64,000 nt of DNA from Siccibacter colletis (GCF_000696575.1 NZ_JMSQ01000015.1:62001-126000); one strand, 5' to 3'. Positions 35,288 through 44,566 are shown, counted from the stretch's first letter. Program-made: numbers and translations. Notes: generated from the letters alone by a model not told the origin.

Positions 35288-36667
35288 TCAGGATTGTGGA
35301 TTGAGCAACCAGGTACCCGGTGTGCCGATGGTCAGCCTGACGCTGCGCGACTGGCTGCGGCTGCGCAGTTCAATCTGGTAGTTGCCGGGAGCGAGCTGCA
35401 CAAAACCGTAGCCGTTAGCGGCAGGCACCACCTTCTGAACTTTATCATTGACGATCAGCTGTTCGCCCTCGTACATGCGCACGTAGACCCGGGCCGTGCG
35501 ATCTTCATCGGCTGGGGCAGCGCTGTCTGCAGCAGGCGCTGCCGGGGCAGACGCGGGGTGTGCCGGTGCCGGGGGGGCCGCCTGCTCAGGCGCGCTGCCA
35601 CCGCCAAAAATCAGCGCACCGGCAATCACACCCACCAGCACGCCGGCAGCGATCTGCAGCGGCGTCAGGTAACGTTTCCAGGCAGGCTGCGCGACCTCGG
35701 TTTTTTCTTCCTCTACCGGCACCAGCATAGTGCCCGGGCGGGTAATGCCCGGCGCGCTGCTGGCGGCGGACGGCGTAATATCCGCCAGCTCGGCGAAGGC
35801 GGCGATTGACTGCGGGCGATCTTCGGGCTTCAGCGCCAGGGCGCGATCCACCGCGGTTAACAGCGCGGTGGAGTAACCCTGCGGCTGCAGCTCGGTCAGC
35901 GGTTTGCAGGTGTCCTGAATGCTGCGCGTGACGCTGGCCGGCGGGCAGGTGCCGGTAATCAGGGTATAGAGCACCGCCCCCAGGGCATAGATATCGGTCC
36001 AGGGACCAATCTGGCTTTCCAGGTCATCGGTGTACTGCTCAAGCGGCGCGAAGCCGGGGTGCAGCAGGCTTTTGCTGTTATCGGCAATGCCGGTCAGGTT
36101 GCGGCGCGAGGCCCCGGAGTTGAGTAGCAGCGGAATGCCGCTGTCCTGGATCTGAATGCTTTTCAGGGTGATGTCGCGGTGAATGTAATCGCCCTGGTGC
36201 AGGGTATCCAGCGCCCCGCACACCATCGGCAACATGCGGCGGATCCAGGCTTCGTCGATGGTTTCAGGCTGCTGCTGGTGTAGCTCCGCCAGGGTAATGC
36301 CGCTGTAAAAAGGGGTGGCGGCGTAAGCGGTTTCGTTAATCAGCCAGAAGCGCAGTACCTGAATCAGGTTAGGGTGGTTGAACTGCGCCAGCTGGCGCGC
36401 TTCCTGCACGAAGTTGTTCAGTCCACTGGTGAACGCGGCGGTATCCTGTTTGCTGCGCAGCACCAGGTTCATATCGTCGTTACGCACCGTCAGCGCGCGG
36501 GGCATAAATTCCCGCAGCGCCACCTGGCGCTCCAGATGCCGGTCCCAGGCGCGGTAGACGATGCCTTCGTTGGTGGAATCAACCACTTCCTGGATTTCAA
36601 ACTCATCAAACTGATAACCGGGCGGCAGAGCATCGGGAATGCGCGGGGTGATATCGTTGTTTGTCAT
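35288..36667 (-). CDS. transmembrane serine/threonine kinase-fold protein, predicted pseudokinase
   Basis: A 459-residue protein. Residues 18-300 have the eukaryotic-type kinase fold: QVALREF (VAIK position, R52 instead of Lys), alpha-C glutamate E89 in FVQEARQLAQFNHPNLIQV, HRDITLKSI (H163-D165 kept, K and N of HRDxKxxN replaced by T167 and S170), LLLNSGASR (DFG replaced by NSG at 183-185), FAPLEQY, and WTDIYALGAVLY. A Pro-rich linker is followed by one membrane span (about 336-356), an Ala/Pro stretch, and a PEGA-like C-terminal domain (392-459), presumably periplasmic. Loss of the VAIK Lys and DFG Asp predicts little or no phosphotransfer. Third gene of an operon, 39 bp after its neighbour. 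Confidence 0.82.
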   Translation of the reverse strand: MTNNDITPRIPDALPPGYQFDEFEIQEVVDSTNEGIVYRAWDRHLERQVALREFMPRALTVRNDDMNLVLRSKQDTAAFTSGLNNFVQEARQLAQFNHPNLIQVLRFWLINETAYAATPFYSGITLAELHQQQPETIDEAWIRRMLPMVCGALDTLHQGDYIHRDITLKSIQIQDSGIPLLLNSGASRRNLTGIADNSKSLLHPGFAPLEQYTDDLESQIGPWTDIYALGAVLYTLITGTCPPASVTRSIQDTCKPLTELQPQGYSTALLTAVDRALALKPEDRPQSIAAFAELADITPSAASSAPGITRPGTMLVPVEEEKTEVAQPAWKRYLTPLQIAAGVLVGVIAGALIFGGGSAPEQAAPPAPAHPASAPAAPAADSAAPADEDRTARVYVRMYEGEQLIVNDKVQKVVPAANGYGFVQLAPGNYQIELRSRSQSRSVRLTIGTPGTWLLNPQS

Positions 36668-36706
36668 GGTGAAAGATCTCTGCTCGATAATAACGAAAGT
36701 TCAGGT

Positions 36707-37657
36707 TTATTTCTGCGCGCGCCAGGCGCCAACCGCCGGATCGCGCAGCTGCGGGTGCAGAGAATCAATCAGCAGCAGCGTGATGGTGATATCCGGCTCA
36801 AGCCAGGCTGACCAGAACTTGCGTACCTCGTTCAGGCGCGCCTGCAAACGCGGCTCGTCGAGAGCCATGTCGCGCGAGACCTCTACCGCCACGGTGCCGG
36901 TGGATTGCCAGCCGTTGAGTTGAGGGTTATAGGGCAGAATCATCCAGCTTTGCGGGGCGTGCTCGTTGCTCACCACCATGCGTTCATTATTCAGGGTGGT
37001 GATAAGAAGGGTATCGGCATTGGCATCGCGACGCAGGCCCACCACCGGGAAGCCGTGCACGAAGGTCATTTCCAGCCGCTTTTCACCGTGCTGGCCGCGC
37101 TGAACCACTTCACTACGCCCGTTTAGCCAGCCGCCTTTTTCACACTTACCGTCAGGAATAAACAGCGCTGAGGTGTTGGCATCGCCCTGCCAGAAGGTGC
37201 GCAGATGGCAGCCGTCTTTAAGGGTGAACTCCAGCCACGGAGTACGATCGGCAAGGGGAGAGAGATCTTCGGCGCGCTCACCGCTATTGGTTTCCAGTGC
37301 CGGGCCAGGGGCGATGGTGATCTCCCACTCGCTGGCTTTGGTGGCGGTTCCTTGGGCGATGGGTTTGTCCTGCGGGGTGGTCAGCTGCCAGTTCACCAGC
37401 TGCAGCCTGGCGCACTGGCTTTCCAGCAGCGCCCCGAGACGCGGCATAAAGGCGTTTAAGATGGTGGCGTCCTGTTCGCCGTTGGCGACGATTCGCAGCG
37501 GCAGTTCGGCGGCGCACCAGCTTTGCGGCGTGTTATCGCTGATGTTGTCGATCCAGACGTCCAGCTTCTGGGAAGGTGACTGCACGATACGGTAATTCCC
37601 TGCCCAGACGCTGGAAGATGCCAGGAGCAGCGCCAGACCTGAAAGCCAGACTTTCAT
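36707..37657 (-). CDS. secreted protein of unknown function in the pseudokinase operon
   Basis: A 316-residue protein with a clear signal peptide (MKVWLSGLALLLASSSVWAG) and an AAGAAGGA ribosome binding site. The mature part has four cysteines (in QSWCAAEL, ESQCARLQ, KDGCHLRTF and DGKCEKGG), enough for two disulfides, and VVGLRRDANADTLLITTLNN. I recognise no family. Position between an SH3 lipoprotein and a membrane kinase-fold protein suggests a periplasmic partner of both. Confidence 0.8.
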   Translation of the reverse strand: MKVWLSGLALLLASSSVWAGNYRIVQSPSQKLDVWIDNISDNTPQSWCAAELPLRIVANGEQDATILNAFMPRLGALLESQCARLQLVNWQLTTPQDKPIAQGTATKASEWEITIAPGPALETNSGERAEDLSPLADRTPWLEFTLKDGCHLRTFWQGDANTSALFIPDGKCEKGGWLNGRSEVVQRGQHGEKRLEMTFVHGFPVVGLRRDANADTLLITTLNNERMVVSNEHAPQSWMILPYNPQLNGWQSTGTVAVEVSRDMALDEPRLQARLNEVRKFWSAWLEPDITITLLLIDSLHPQLRDPAVGAWRAQK

Positions 37658-37898
37658 AAAAATCCTTCTTAACCTGAATGAGTGATGCCGAAAAGCGGTG
37701 CCGTTGCGTCGAATTTACCGGGCACAAGCGGATAAGCGTCCGGTAACTGCTTGTTTTACCGATTTTCACGCTAATTTTCCAGGGCTATTTCTGATAGACA
37801 TACTGCAAATTTCATGCGCCGGGGTCGGGGAGGCCCGGAAACATGGCACCAGGCGAAGCGGGTAACGCCCGGTACCATGCAGATATTGCGCGTGGTGT

Positions 37899-38393
37899 TT
37901 AATCGATAATCCAGGTACCGCTGTTGGCGTTCTGACAGGCTTTGCTGGCACCGTCGATCGCCACGCAGGTTGATTTCTTCGCGGCACGACGCGGTTTCGG
38001 ACGGTCGCTTTTGATGGTCTGCGCATACAACTCGCTTTTCACCAGCGCGCGCAGCGGCACGTAGCCAATAAGCTGCTCCTGATCCTGCTCGGCCACTGCC
38101 AGCCAGTTATGCTCCACCTGACCCAGTACGGTGTAGGTCTGGCCGTTTTCCAGCTGGGAGATCACCTTGCCGCCGAAATCGGGCTTGCTCATCACATAGC
38201 CGGGATAGAGCGCGCGGTAGCTGGCATTAACCGGGGTGAACTCCGTCGGGGGGCTGACGGCGTAACGGTGCGTGAGGGTCACGCCGTTAATTTCACTGGT
38301 CACAATGGTATCGTCGGTCATTTTGGGCGCGGGCGCTTTACAGCCGACTACGCTGGCAACAATAAGAAGTGCTAATACATTACGCAATTTCAT
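37899..38393 (-). CDS. SH3-domain lipoprotein heading the pseudokinase operon
   Basis: A 164-residue lipoprotein. Signal peptide MKLRNVLALLIVASVVG with lipidated C18. AGGGAAAG precedes the ATG at 38393, and upstream in-frame starts lack signals. Residues about 75-120 (GGKVISQLENGQTYTVLG, HNWLAVAEQ, LIGYVPLRALV) look like a bacterial SH3 domain, often a cell-wall or peptide binder. A basic linker (KPRRAAKKS) leads to a C-terminal CVAIDGASKACQNANSGTWI with two cysteines. The next gene starts 241 bp later with no terminator seen, so cotranscription is likely but not certain. Confidence 0.78.
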   Translation of the reverse strand: MKLRNVLALLIVASVVGCKAPAPKMTDDTIVTSEINGVTLTHRYAVSPPTEFTPVNASYRALYPGYVMSKPDFGGKVISQLENGQTYTVLGQVEHNWLAVAEQDQEQLIGYVPLRALVKSELYAQTIKSDRPKPRRAAKKSTCVAIDGASKACQNANSGTWIID

Positions 38394-38725
38394 CGTGACT
38401 TTCCCTGGATAGATGGTGTAAACCCGACTGCCGTGGCGTGCGGGAGTGAGGCGCAAGAAATGCCACGACGGGGAATCAGCCCGGTCGATGCTGTCGCCGC
38501 CGTTCATCAGGAATTGTTTCCCGCTGAACCAGCACGTTATCGCCCGGGTAATAAATGATAGCCGTGATTTTACATAGCCTGATTGACAATTCAATGCCGT
38601 TATTGCCCCGGCACAGCATTAAATGCGACCTGTGGATTGCGGCGGCAAAATAATGGCGATGGCGGCAGTCAATTTACGTCCAGGCTGGTAATGATAAGCC
38701 AGACTTTATTAATAATTCCGGTGAA
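38394..38725. other. 332-bp non-coding region between the LacI-type gene and the SH3 lipoprotein gene
   Basis: It holds a candidate minus-strand promoter at 38567-38594 and a 20-bp palindrome AATAATTC-CGGT-GAATTATT at about 38709-38728 that overlaps the stop codon of the LacI-type gene. No ORF is convincing. Confidence 0.6.
38567..38594 (-). promoter_or_regulatory. candidate promoter for the lipoprotein/pseudokinase operon
   Basis: On the minus strand, TTGAAT, 16 nt, TAAAAT. The -10 is about 175 bp upstream of the lipoprotein start. Confidence 0.4.
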
Positions 38726-39739
38726 TTATTCGCGTGCCGTCTTGCTTATCACCGCCACCGATTCACGCAGGATCAGCGTGCCTTCATGACGCCGTGCGCT
38801 GCTGGGTTCGTCGGTGGCCAACAGAATGCGCACCGCGTCGCTGATCATCTCATCCATAGGAATGTGTAGTGTGGTTAACGCGGGTGTGTAATAGCGGCCA
38901 ATAATCGAATCATCGAATCCGGCAAGGGAGATATCCTGCGGTATACGGCGCCCGGACTCGCTGATGGCTTTCGCCGCGCCGATGGCCATATCGTCATTGG
39001 CGGCCAGCACGCAGGTCACCGCAATACCGCTTGCCAGCAGCATGCGTCCGGCTTCGTAGCCGCTTTCAGTGGTCCAGCTGCCCGGCAGGATCAGCGCCTC
39101 ATCACAGGCAATACCGGCTTCGCGCAGCGCGTCCTGATAACCGGCAAGGCGGCTGTCACCGGTGGGGGAATCGGGCGCGCCAGCGATAAACGCGATGCGC
39201 TGATGGCCCTGGCTAATCAGGTAGCGCGTCATGCGCTGGCTGCCTTCCCGGTGATCGACGAATACCGAACTGGCGCGGTGGCGATTAAGCTCGCGGTTGA
39301 TCACCACCACCGGCACGCTGGCGGTATCGATCAGCGTGTCCAGCTCCTCAACGCTGAGAAACTTAGGGTAGATCATGATGGCGTCGCAGCGCAGCTGCTG
39401 GAGAAAGGCGATGGCGTCGCGCTCATCCTGGCTGCTGTTTTTGCCGTCGGCGAGGATCAACTGGCGCTGGTTGCGTTCGCTGAGGGTGGCGGCCTGATAG
39501 ATCATGCCGGAGAAGAACGGGCCGTTATACAGGCGGTTGGTGATCACCAGCCCCACCGAGTTAGATTCGCGGGTCGCCAGCTTGCGCGCCAGCAGGTTAG
39601 GGCGGTAGCCCGTTTCGGCAATCGCCTTGTCGATGCGCGCTCTCACCTCGTCGCTGACGAACACTTTGCCGTTCAGCGCCCGGGAAACCGTGGCTTTTGA
39701 GACGCCAGCTTTTCTGGCGACGTCCAGTATTGTGACCAT
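38726..39739 (-). CDS. LacI/GalR-family repressor, AscG-like
   Basis: A 337-residue repressor. The N-terminal helix-turn-helix is MVTILDVARKAGVSKATVSR with hinge GYRPNLLARKLATRES. The periplasmic-binding-like effector domain follows. Segments LADGKNSSQDERDAI and LRCDAIMIYPKFLSVEELD are close to E. coli AscG. GAGG lies six bases before the ATG at 39739, and the longer frame to 39826 lacks a start signal. It is downstream of and same-strand with a beta-glucoside-type PTS gene whose promoter carries TGAAACCGGTTTCA operators, the site type used by AscG. Confidence 0.9.
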   Translation of the reverse strand: MVTILDVARKAGVSKATVSRALNGKVFVSDEVRARIDKAIAETGYRPNLLARKLATRESNSVGLVITNRLYNGPFFSGMIYQAATLSERNQRQLILADGKNSSQDERDAIAFLQQLRCDAIMIYPKFLSVEELDTLIDTASVPVVVINRELNRHRASSVFVDHREGSQRMTRYLISQGHQRIAFIAGAPDSPTGDSRLAGYQDALREAGIACDEALILPGSWTTESGYEAGRMLLASGIAVTCVLAANDDMAIGAAKAISESGRRIPQDISLAGFDDSIIGRYYTPALTTLHIPMDEMISDAVRILLATDEPSSARRHEGTLILRESVAVISKTARE

Positions 39740-39878
39740 AACATCCTCAGTAACAGTGACGCATCGCGCCGGGCAGTGCGCCTGACGCGGCGGGGACATC
39801 ATAGTGCAGGCGGTGCGGTGCGCCAATGGCGGGCGCGCTACGCTGTGCGCTGCGCCCGCCCTGGGTCACCGGTCGAGG

Positions 39879-41774
39879 CTATGCCAGCTGCATCAGCGGC
39901 ATCTGCTGACGAATATCGCCCGCCTCGTGCAGCTTCGTCAGCCGGAAATCGTCGCTGTTGACCACCAGCACCGGGGTGGTGAGGTCGTAACCGGCCTGCA
40001 CAATCGCCTCTCTGTCAAACTCCAGCAGCGGCGTCCCGGCCTTCACCACATCGCCTTCTTTTACCAGCGGCCGGAAATGCTGACCCTGCAGCTCGACGGT
40101 GTTCAGCCCGACGTGGATCAGCAGCTCCGCGCCATTGTCGCACGACAGGCCAATGGCGTGGTGCGAGGCGATCAGGGTCTCAACCCTGACATCGCAGGGT
40201 GCCACAACCTGGCCCGTGCTGGGGCGGATGGCGAGGCCATCGCCGAGCGCTTTCCCGGAGAACGCCTCATCGTTCACCGTTTCCAGCGCGATCACCTCGC
40301 CGTTGAGCGGGCTGAACAGGCTCAGGCCGGAGGTCGCCGCCGCAGGCGCAGCGATCGGTGCGGCGGCCGGTTGCTGCGGCTCCGCTGGCGTCAGGGTTTC
40401 TTCCTCTACCGGATCGTCAAAGCCCACGAACTGCACCATAACAATTGTGAGAATAATGGCCGTGGCGCTGCCCACCAGCTCGCCGATAAACGACATCGGC
40501 GCCTCCGGGCTGATGGCATTCACCAGCGTGAACAGCCCCGGCAGCGCCGCATACGCGTAGTAGAGCGAACCAAACAGGCTGGCGACCACCGCACCCACTG
40601 CGCCGCCGATGCAGCCGCAGATAAACGGCTTCTTGAAGCGCAGGGTCACGCCGTAGATGGCAGGCTCGGTGATACCGAAGATTGCGGTCACGCCCGCGGA
40701 GAGCGAGGTGGCTTTCAGGGCGCGGTTGCGGGTTTTCAGGAACACGCCGAACACCGCTGCCATCTGGCCGATCACGGCGATGGTCTGGTACGCCTGGAAG
40801 GAGTCATAGCCCTGGGTGTCGAAGTTGGCCATGATCACCGGGGTAATCCCCCAGTGCACGCCAAAGATGACGATGATCTGCCATACGCCGCCGATCAGCG
40901 CCGCCGCCAGTGCCGGAGCAGTGTCAAACAGCGCGTTGTAGCCACCGGCAATGGTCATCGCCACCCAGTTGGTGACCGGGCCAATCACAATCAGCGTCAG
41001 CGGCACGATAATGACAAAGCACACCAGCGGGGTAAACAGCGGGCTTATCACCTCCGGCAGCAGGCGCTCCACGCGCTTCTCCAGCCACGACAGCGCCCAT
41101 ACCAGGAACAGCGGCGGCAGCACCGATGAGGTATAAACCGTTTCGGAGAGTGGGAAGAACAGAAAGCTGATGCTTTCGCCATTGGCGATGCGGCCCGCCA
41201 TCGCGGTCCACTCCGGGTTGATCAGGGCGCAGCAGCACAGCAGGGCGATAAACGGGTTGCACTTGAAGTGCCGCGCGGCGGTGATGGCGATAAACGCCGG
41301 CAGAAACGCGAACGGGGTCCAGGACATAAAGTTAAGGATGCTGTACGCCCCGGAGGTTTTGATGCCTTCGTCAATCAGGCCGACAACGATCAGTATCCCC
41401 TGCAAAATCCCGGCAGCGGCAAGGATATAGACGATGGGAGCAAACACCGCCGACATGGTCGCGATCACCGCATCCAGCCAGCGCGTTTTCTGCTTGCTCT
41501 CGCCGCCGCTGTGGTTTTCTCCCAGCAGGCCAGACATTGCGCTGAACACATCGGCGACGTGGGTGCCGATGACCACCTGGAACTGTCCGCCGCTCTCCAC
41601 CACGGCGATCACTCCAGGTAAATTCTGTACCGCGCTTTTGGCAGTGGCAGGCGTTTCATTCAATACCAGGCGCAGACGGGTGGCACAGCGGGTAAAGCTG
41701 ACGATATTTTCCTCGCCTCCTGCCTCGCGCAGGATATCACCGGCTAACTTATTGTAATCCCTGATAACAGCCAT
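39879..41774 (-). CDS. beta-glucoside-type PTS permease, EIIBCA fusion
   Basis: A 631-residue inner-membrane phosphotransferase of the glucose/beta-glucoside superfamily (BglF/AscF). Order: EIIB (about 1-85) with phosphocysteine C30 in SFTRCATRLRL, a ten-helix EIIC (about 100-460) with FGVHWGITPVIMANF and FGITEPAIYGV, a Pro/Ala linker, then EIIA (about 480-631) with LFSPLNGEV and the active histidine in ELLIHVGLNTV. ATG 41774 is seven bases after GAGGTG. GTG at 41783 is also in frame. It is unusual that no phospho-beta-glucosidase gene accompanies it. The repressor gene follows directly. Confidence 0.93.
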   Translation of the reverse strand: MAVIRDYNKLAGDILREAGGEENIVSFTRCATRLRLVLNETPATAKSAVQNLPGVIAVVESGGQFQVVIGTHVADVFSAMSGLLGENHSGGESKQKTRWLDAVIATMSAVFAPIVYILAAAGILQGILIVVGLIDEGIKTSGAYSILNFMSWTPFAFLPAFIAITAARHFKCNPFIALLCCCALINPEWTAMAGRIANGESISFLFFPLSETVYTSSVLPPLFLVWALSWLEKRVERLLPEVISPLFTPLVCFVIIVPLTLIVIGPVTNWVAMTIAGGYNALFDTAPALAAALIGGVWQIIVIFGVHWGITPVIMANFDTQGYDSFQAYQTIAVIGQMAAVFGVFLKTRNRALKATSLSAGVTAIFGITEPAIYGVTLRFKKPFICGCIGGAVGAVVASLFGSLYYAYAALPGLFTLVNAISPEAPMSFIGELVGSATAIILTIVMVQFVGFDDPVEEETLTPAEPQQPAAAPIAAPAAATSGLSLFSPLNGEVIALETVNDEAFSGKALGDGLAIRPSTGQVVAPCDVRVETLIASHHAIGLSCDNGAELLIHVGLNTVELQGQHFRPLVKEGDVVKAGTPLLEFDREAIVQAGYDLTTPVLVVNSDDFRLTKLHEAGDIRQQMPLMQLA

Positions 41775-41819
41775 GTTATTCACCTCTGGTTTTAGTTATC
41801 GGTTGCGTGACGTTGTGTG

Positions 41820-41869
41820 TGAAACCGGTTTCATGCTAACAACGGATATATTCTGTGCAACCGGTTTCA
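41820..41869 (-). promoter_or_regulatory. twin LacI-family operators at the PTS promoter
   Basis: TGAAACCGGTTTCA at 41820-41833 is a perfect 14-bp palindrome. TGCAACCGGTTTCA at 41856-41869 is a second, slightly imperfect copy. Centres are 36 bp apart. On the minus strand TTGCAC in the upstream copy and TAGCAT 16 bp later could be the -35 and -10, so the repressor would bracket the promoter. Confidence 0.85.
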
Positions 41870-41900
41870 TGGCGGAGTGTGGGCTGACTCACAGAAGTGA

Positions 41901-41924
41901 TCCCTCAGCATTCGGGCTGAGGGA
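41901..41924. terminator. hairpin after the LysR-type gene
   Basis: TCCCTCAGC and GCTGAGGGA form a 9-bp stem with a 6-nt loop, but without a U-run on either strand. Confidence 0.5.
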
Positions 41925-41950
41925 TGATGCGGAAGGGGAGCAAAAAAGGG

Positions 41951-42853
41951 TTACGGTTTATGGGCAAGCCCGGCACGCAGCGCATCGAGAAATAGCGTCA
42001 TGCTCTGCGTCTGGTGGCGGTTGTGAGGAAAATAGAGATACAGCCCGCGTGATGTCAGGCTCCAGTCATCCAGCACGCTGACCAGCCGACCCTCCGTAAG
42101 CCAGGGGCCGGCGCTGAGATCCGGCACGTAAATCACGCCCAGCCCGGCGCAGGCGGCTTCAATCATCAGCTGACTGTTATTAAGGGTGATGGATCCCGGC
42201 ACATCGAGAGAAAAGGCCGCATCGCCGTTGATAAATTCCCAGGCGTAACGCCGACCGCCCGGCAGACGCTGGCGGATGCAGACGTGGTGCAGCAGATCCT
42301 GCGGCACGGTAAGCGGTGGGGCCTGCCGCAGGTAGCCCGGTGAGGCGAGGGCCAGAAAGCGAATGCTGTCGCTCAGCCGCACCGCCACCATGTCCTGAGG
42401 AATGTCTTCATAGAGCCGGATGCCCGCGTCAAAGCCCTCCTTTATCACATCGCTCAGCTGATTATCGGCAACCAGATCCAGCTCAATACCGGGATAGCGC
42501 TGGCTAAATTCAGGCACCACGTCCGCCAGCAGCAGGCGCAGCGCGGCCTCGCTGCCGTTGATACGCAGCGTGCCGCCCGGGCGGTTACCCATTGAGGTCA
42601 CGCTGCTCAATGTGTCGTCCATATCGCGCAACAGGGGAACCAGACGCTGATAAAGATGCTGGCCCGCCTCGGTAAGCGACACGCTGCGGGTGGTGCGATG
42701 GAACAGGCGCACCTGCAGCAGCGCCTCCAGCCCCTTGATGGCGTGGCTGAGCGTAGAGGGTTTCATCCCCAGAAGTTCTGCGGCGCGGCGGAAATTCGTC
42801 TGCTCGGCAACGGTAATAAACATCACCGTTTCGTTCCACGAAGGTCGTTTCAT
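41951..42853 (-). CDS. LysR-family transcriptional regulator
   Basis: A 300-residue LysR-type regulator. Residues 1-60 form the winged helix ([53 protein letters not shown]). The rest is the effector-binding domain. I took the ATG at 42853, which gives the usual LysR length. ATG at 42883 adds ten residues. It is divergent from the SDR gene at 42952, and the typical LysR arrangement would make that gene its target. Confidence 0.9.
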   Translation of the reverse strand: MKRPSWNETVMFITVAEQTNFRRAAELLGMKPSTLSHAIKGLEALLQVRLFHRTTRSVSLTEAGQHLYQRLVPLLRDMDDTLSSVTSMGNRPGGTLRINGSEAALRLLLADVVPEFSQRYPGIELDLVADNQLSDVIKEGFDAGIRLYEDIPQDMVAVRLSDSIRFLALASPGYLRQAPPLTVPQDLLHHVCIRQRLPGGRRYAWEFINGDAAFSLDVPGSITLNNSQLMIEAACAGLGVIYVPDLSAGPWLTEGRLVSVLDDWSLTSRGLYLYFPHNRHQTQSMTLFLDALRAGLAHKP

Positions 42854-42951
42854 TGATGAAATATCACCACTAATACAGGCCATTTAGTGGGCATTATCAT
42901 ATCAGCGATTGCGCTGTACGCTGAAACAGAGTTAATCAACGGGAGCGAGCA

Positions 42952-43776
42952 ATGAAAAGATGGCTGATTACCGGGGCATCCTCCGGTCTGGGTTATGAGT
43001 GTTGTCAGCAACTGCTGCAGCGGGGCGACAGCGTGGTCGCAACGGTGCGTAAACCGGGAGCGCTGGACGCGCTCAGCGCCCGGTACGGCGCGCGCTTACA
43101 GGTGATCCTGATGGATGTGACCGACAGCGCGGCGATTCGCACCGGGGTTGAGCAGGCTTTCGCGGGTGGCGCGCGCATTGATGTGGTGATCAGCAATGCC
43201 GGATACGGCCTGTTCGGGGCGGCGGAAGAGCTGAGCGATGCGCAGATCGCGCGGCAGCTTGCCACCAATCTCACCGGCTCGATTCAGCTTATCCGCGCCG
43301 TCATTCCCCGGCTGCGTCAGCAGGGCGGCGGGCGGATTGTGCAAATTTCTTCTGAGGGCGGGCAGATCGCTTATCCGAATTTCAGCCTCTATCACGCCAC
43401 GAAGTGGGGGATCGAGGGCTTTGTTGAGGCGGTGGCGCAGGAGGTGGCGGCTTTCGGCATCGATTTTATCCTTGCTGAACCTGGCCCGACGAGCACCGGG
43501 TTTGCCAGCGGGCTGGATTACGCTGAGCCGCTGGCGTGCTATCAGCAGACGGCTTCCGGCGAGATGCGGCGCGCGCTGGCTTCCGGGGAGTTTGCCATCA
43601 AGGGGGATGCCGCGCGCACGGTGGCGCTTATCATTGCCCATAGCGATAGCCCCCATCCGCCGCTGCGTCTGCCGCTGGGCAGTACGGCGTTCACTCACAT
43701 CCGTGACGCGCTGCGTCAGCGCCTGAATGAAATGGAGCCGCTGGAGCAGGACGCGTACCGGGCAGACGGCGTATAA
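42952..43776 (+). CDS. short-chain dehydrogenase/reductase
   Basis: A 274-residue classical SDR. The cofactor motif TGASSGLGYECC at residues about 6-17, the NAG motif in VVISNAGYGLFG, the catalytic serine region IVQISSEGGQ and the YHATKWG active site are all present. The early pattern suggests NADP(H). The substrate is unknown. GGGAGCGAGC precedes the ATG. Divergent from a LysR regulator that probably controls it. Confidence 0.92.
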   Translation: MKRWLITGASSGLGYECCQQLLQRGDSVVATVRKPGALDALSARYGARLQVILMDVTDSAAIRTGVEQAFAGGARIDVVISNAGYGLFGAAEELSDAQIARQLATNLTGSIQLIRAVIPRLRQQGGGRIVQISSEGGQIAYPNFSLYHATKWGIEGFVEAVAQEVAAFGIDFILAEPGPTSTGFASGLDYAEPLACYQQTASGEMRRALASGEFAIKGDAARTVALIIAHSDSPHPPLRLPLGSTAFTHIRDALRQRLNEMEPLEQDAYRADGV

Positions 43777-43810
43777 CCGAACCCCCACGCCGCAACGTGG
43801 GGGCTGCGAA

Positions 43811-44566
43811 TTACTTACAGGCCACCAGATCCTGCATCTGTTGGGCGTTGGGCAGACCGACAATCTGCTGCAGCGCCCGCTCTTTGTTGAGGTAGTAGAT
43901 CGCCGGGGTGCCGTTGGCCCCCAGCGCTTCCATCAGCTGCTGGTTATGCTGGATCTGCCGGAATATCGCCGGCGGGGTGTTGCTGTTGAGCGCCGGTTTT
44001 ACCTTGCCGTTGGAGGATTCCAGCGCGTGCCAGGTCTTTTGCGGGTCGCTGGACGCAAGCACTGCCGCGGCGTACTGCCCGCTGTCCGGGCGGATCACCC
44101 CCACCAGCAGCGTAGTGGTGCTGATGCTGCCATCCTTGATGTACGGCTGCGCCTGATGCCAGAACTTATTGCAGTAGGGGCAGAACGGGTCAGAAAACAC
44201 CACCACCTGGCAGCTGGCCTTGTCGCTGCCCTCCTTAATGCCCGGTGCGGCGCTGAGCTGCTTCCACATTTCGCGGCCGGCCGGCAGGTAGATCTCTTCG
44301 TTGATGATCTTCTCGCTGAGGTTGTTGCCCGCCGCGTCGTACATGTAGCCGGAGATAACATGTTTTTTATCCGGCGTCAGGTACATGGTCACCCCGGTGC
44401 CCTGGAATGTCCCCAGCCAGCCCTGAGTGCCGTCCGGCGCGGTAAAGGGTTTGATAATCTCAATCCCCTGTTTTTCGATTTGTTTGATCGGTTCCGGCAG
44501 CGGCGTGGTTTGCGCCTGGGCGCTGAGGGTTGCCGTCAGGGCGGCGAGCATAAGTGTCTTTTTCAT
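43811..44566 (-). CDS. dsbG: DsbG-type periplasmic thiol:disulfide isomerase
   Basis: A 251-residue secreted thioredoxin-fold protein. The signal peptide ends near SAQAQ. The N-terminal dimerisation domain has YLTPDKKHVISGYMYDAAG. The active site is FCPYC (C129, C132), and NGTPAIYYLNKERALQQIVG is typical of DsbG. DsbG protects or repairs single sulfenylated cysteines and isomerises disulfides. Two extra cysteines, C119 (ASCQVV) and C250 (VACK), are unusual. The ATG overlaps the stop of the ScsB-like gene (TAATG), so the reductant-supplying membrane protein is made with it. Confidence 0.92.
   Translation of the reverse strand: MKKTLMLAALTATLSAQAQTTPLPEPIKQIEKQGIEIIKPFTAPDGTQGWLGTFQGTGVTMYLTPDKKHVISGYMYDAAGNNLSEKIINEEIYLPAGREMWKQLSAAPGIKEGSDKASCQVVVFSDPFCPYCNKFWHQAQPYIKDGSISTTTLLVGVIRPDSGQYAAAVLASSDPQKTWHALESSNGKVKPALNSNTPPAIFRQIQHNQQLMEALGANGTPAIYYLNKERALQQIVGLPNAQQMQDLVACK

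Noticed and set aside
39799-39878. GC-rich palindrome GGCGGGCGC...GCGCCCGCC before the LacI-type gene
   Set aside because: It partly resembles the GTAGGG element but lacks its conserved ends, so I did not call it another copy.
39804-41129. 441-codon plus-strand open frame
   Set aside because: Antisense to the PTS gene. His/Arg/Gln-rich with no start signal or family features.
41881-41950. Candidate small RNA between the PTS operators and the LysR-type gene
   Set aside because: There is a hairpin but no U-run and no promoter that is not already explained by the PTS operator region.
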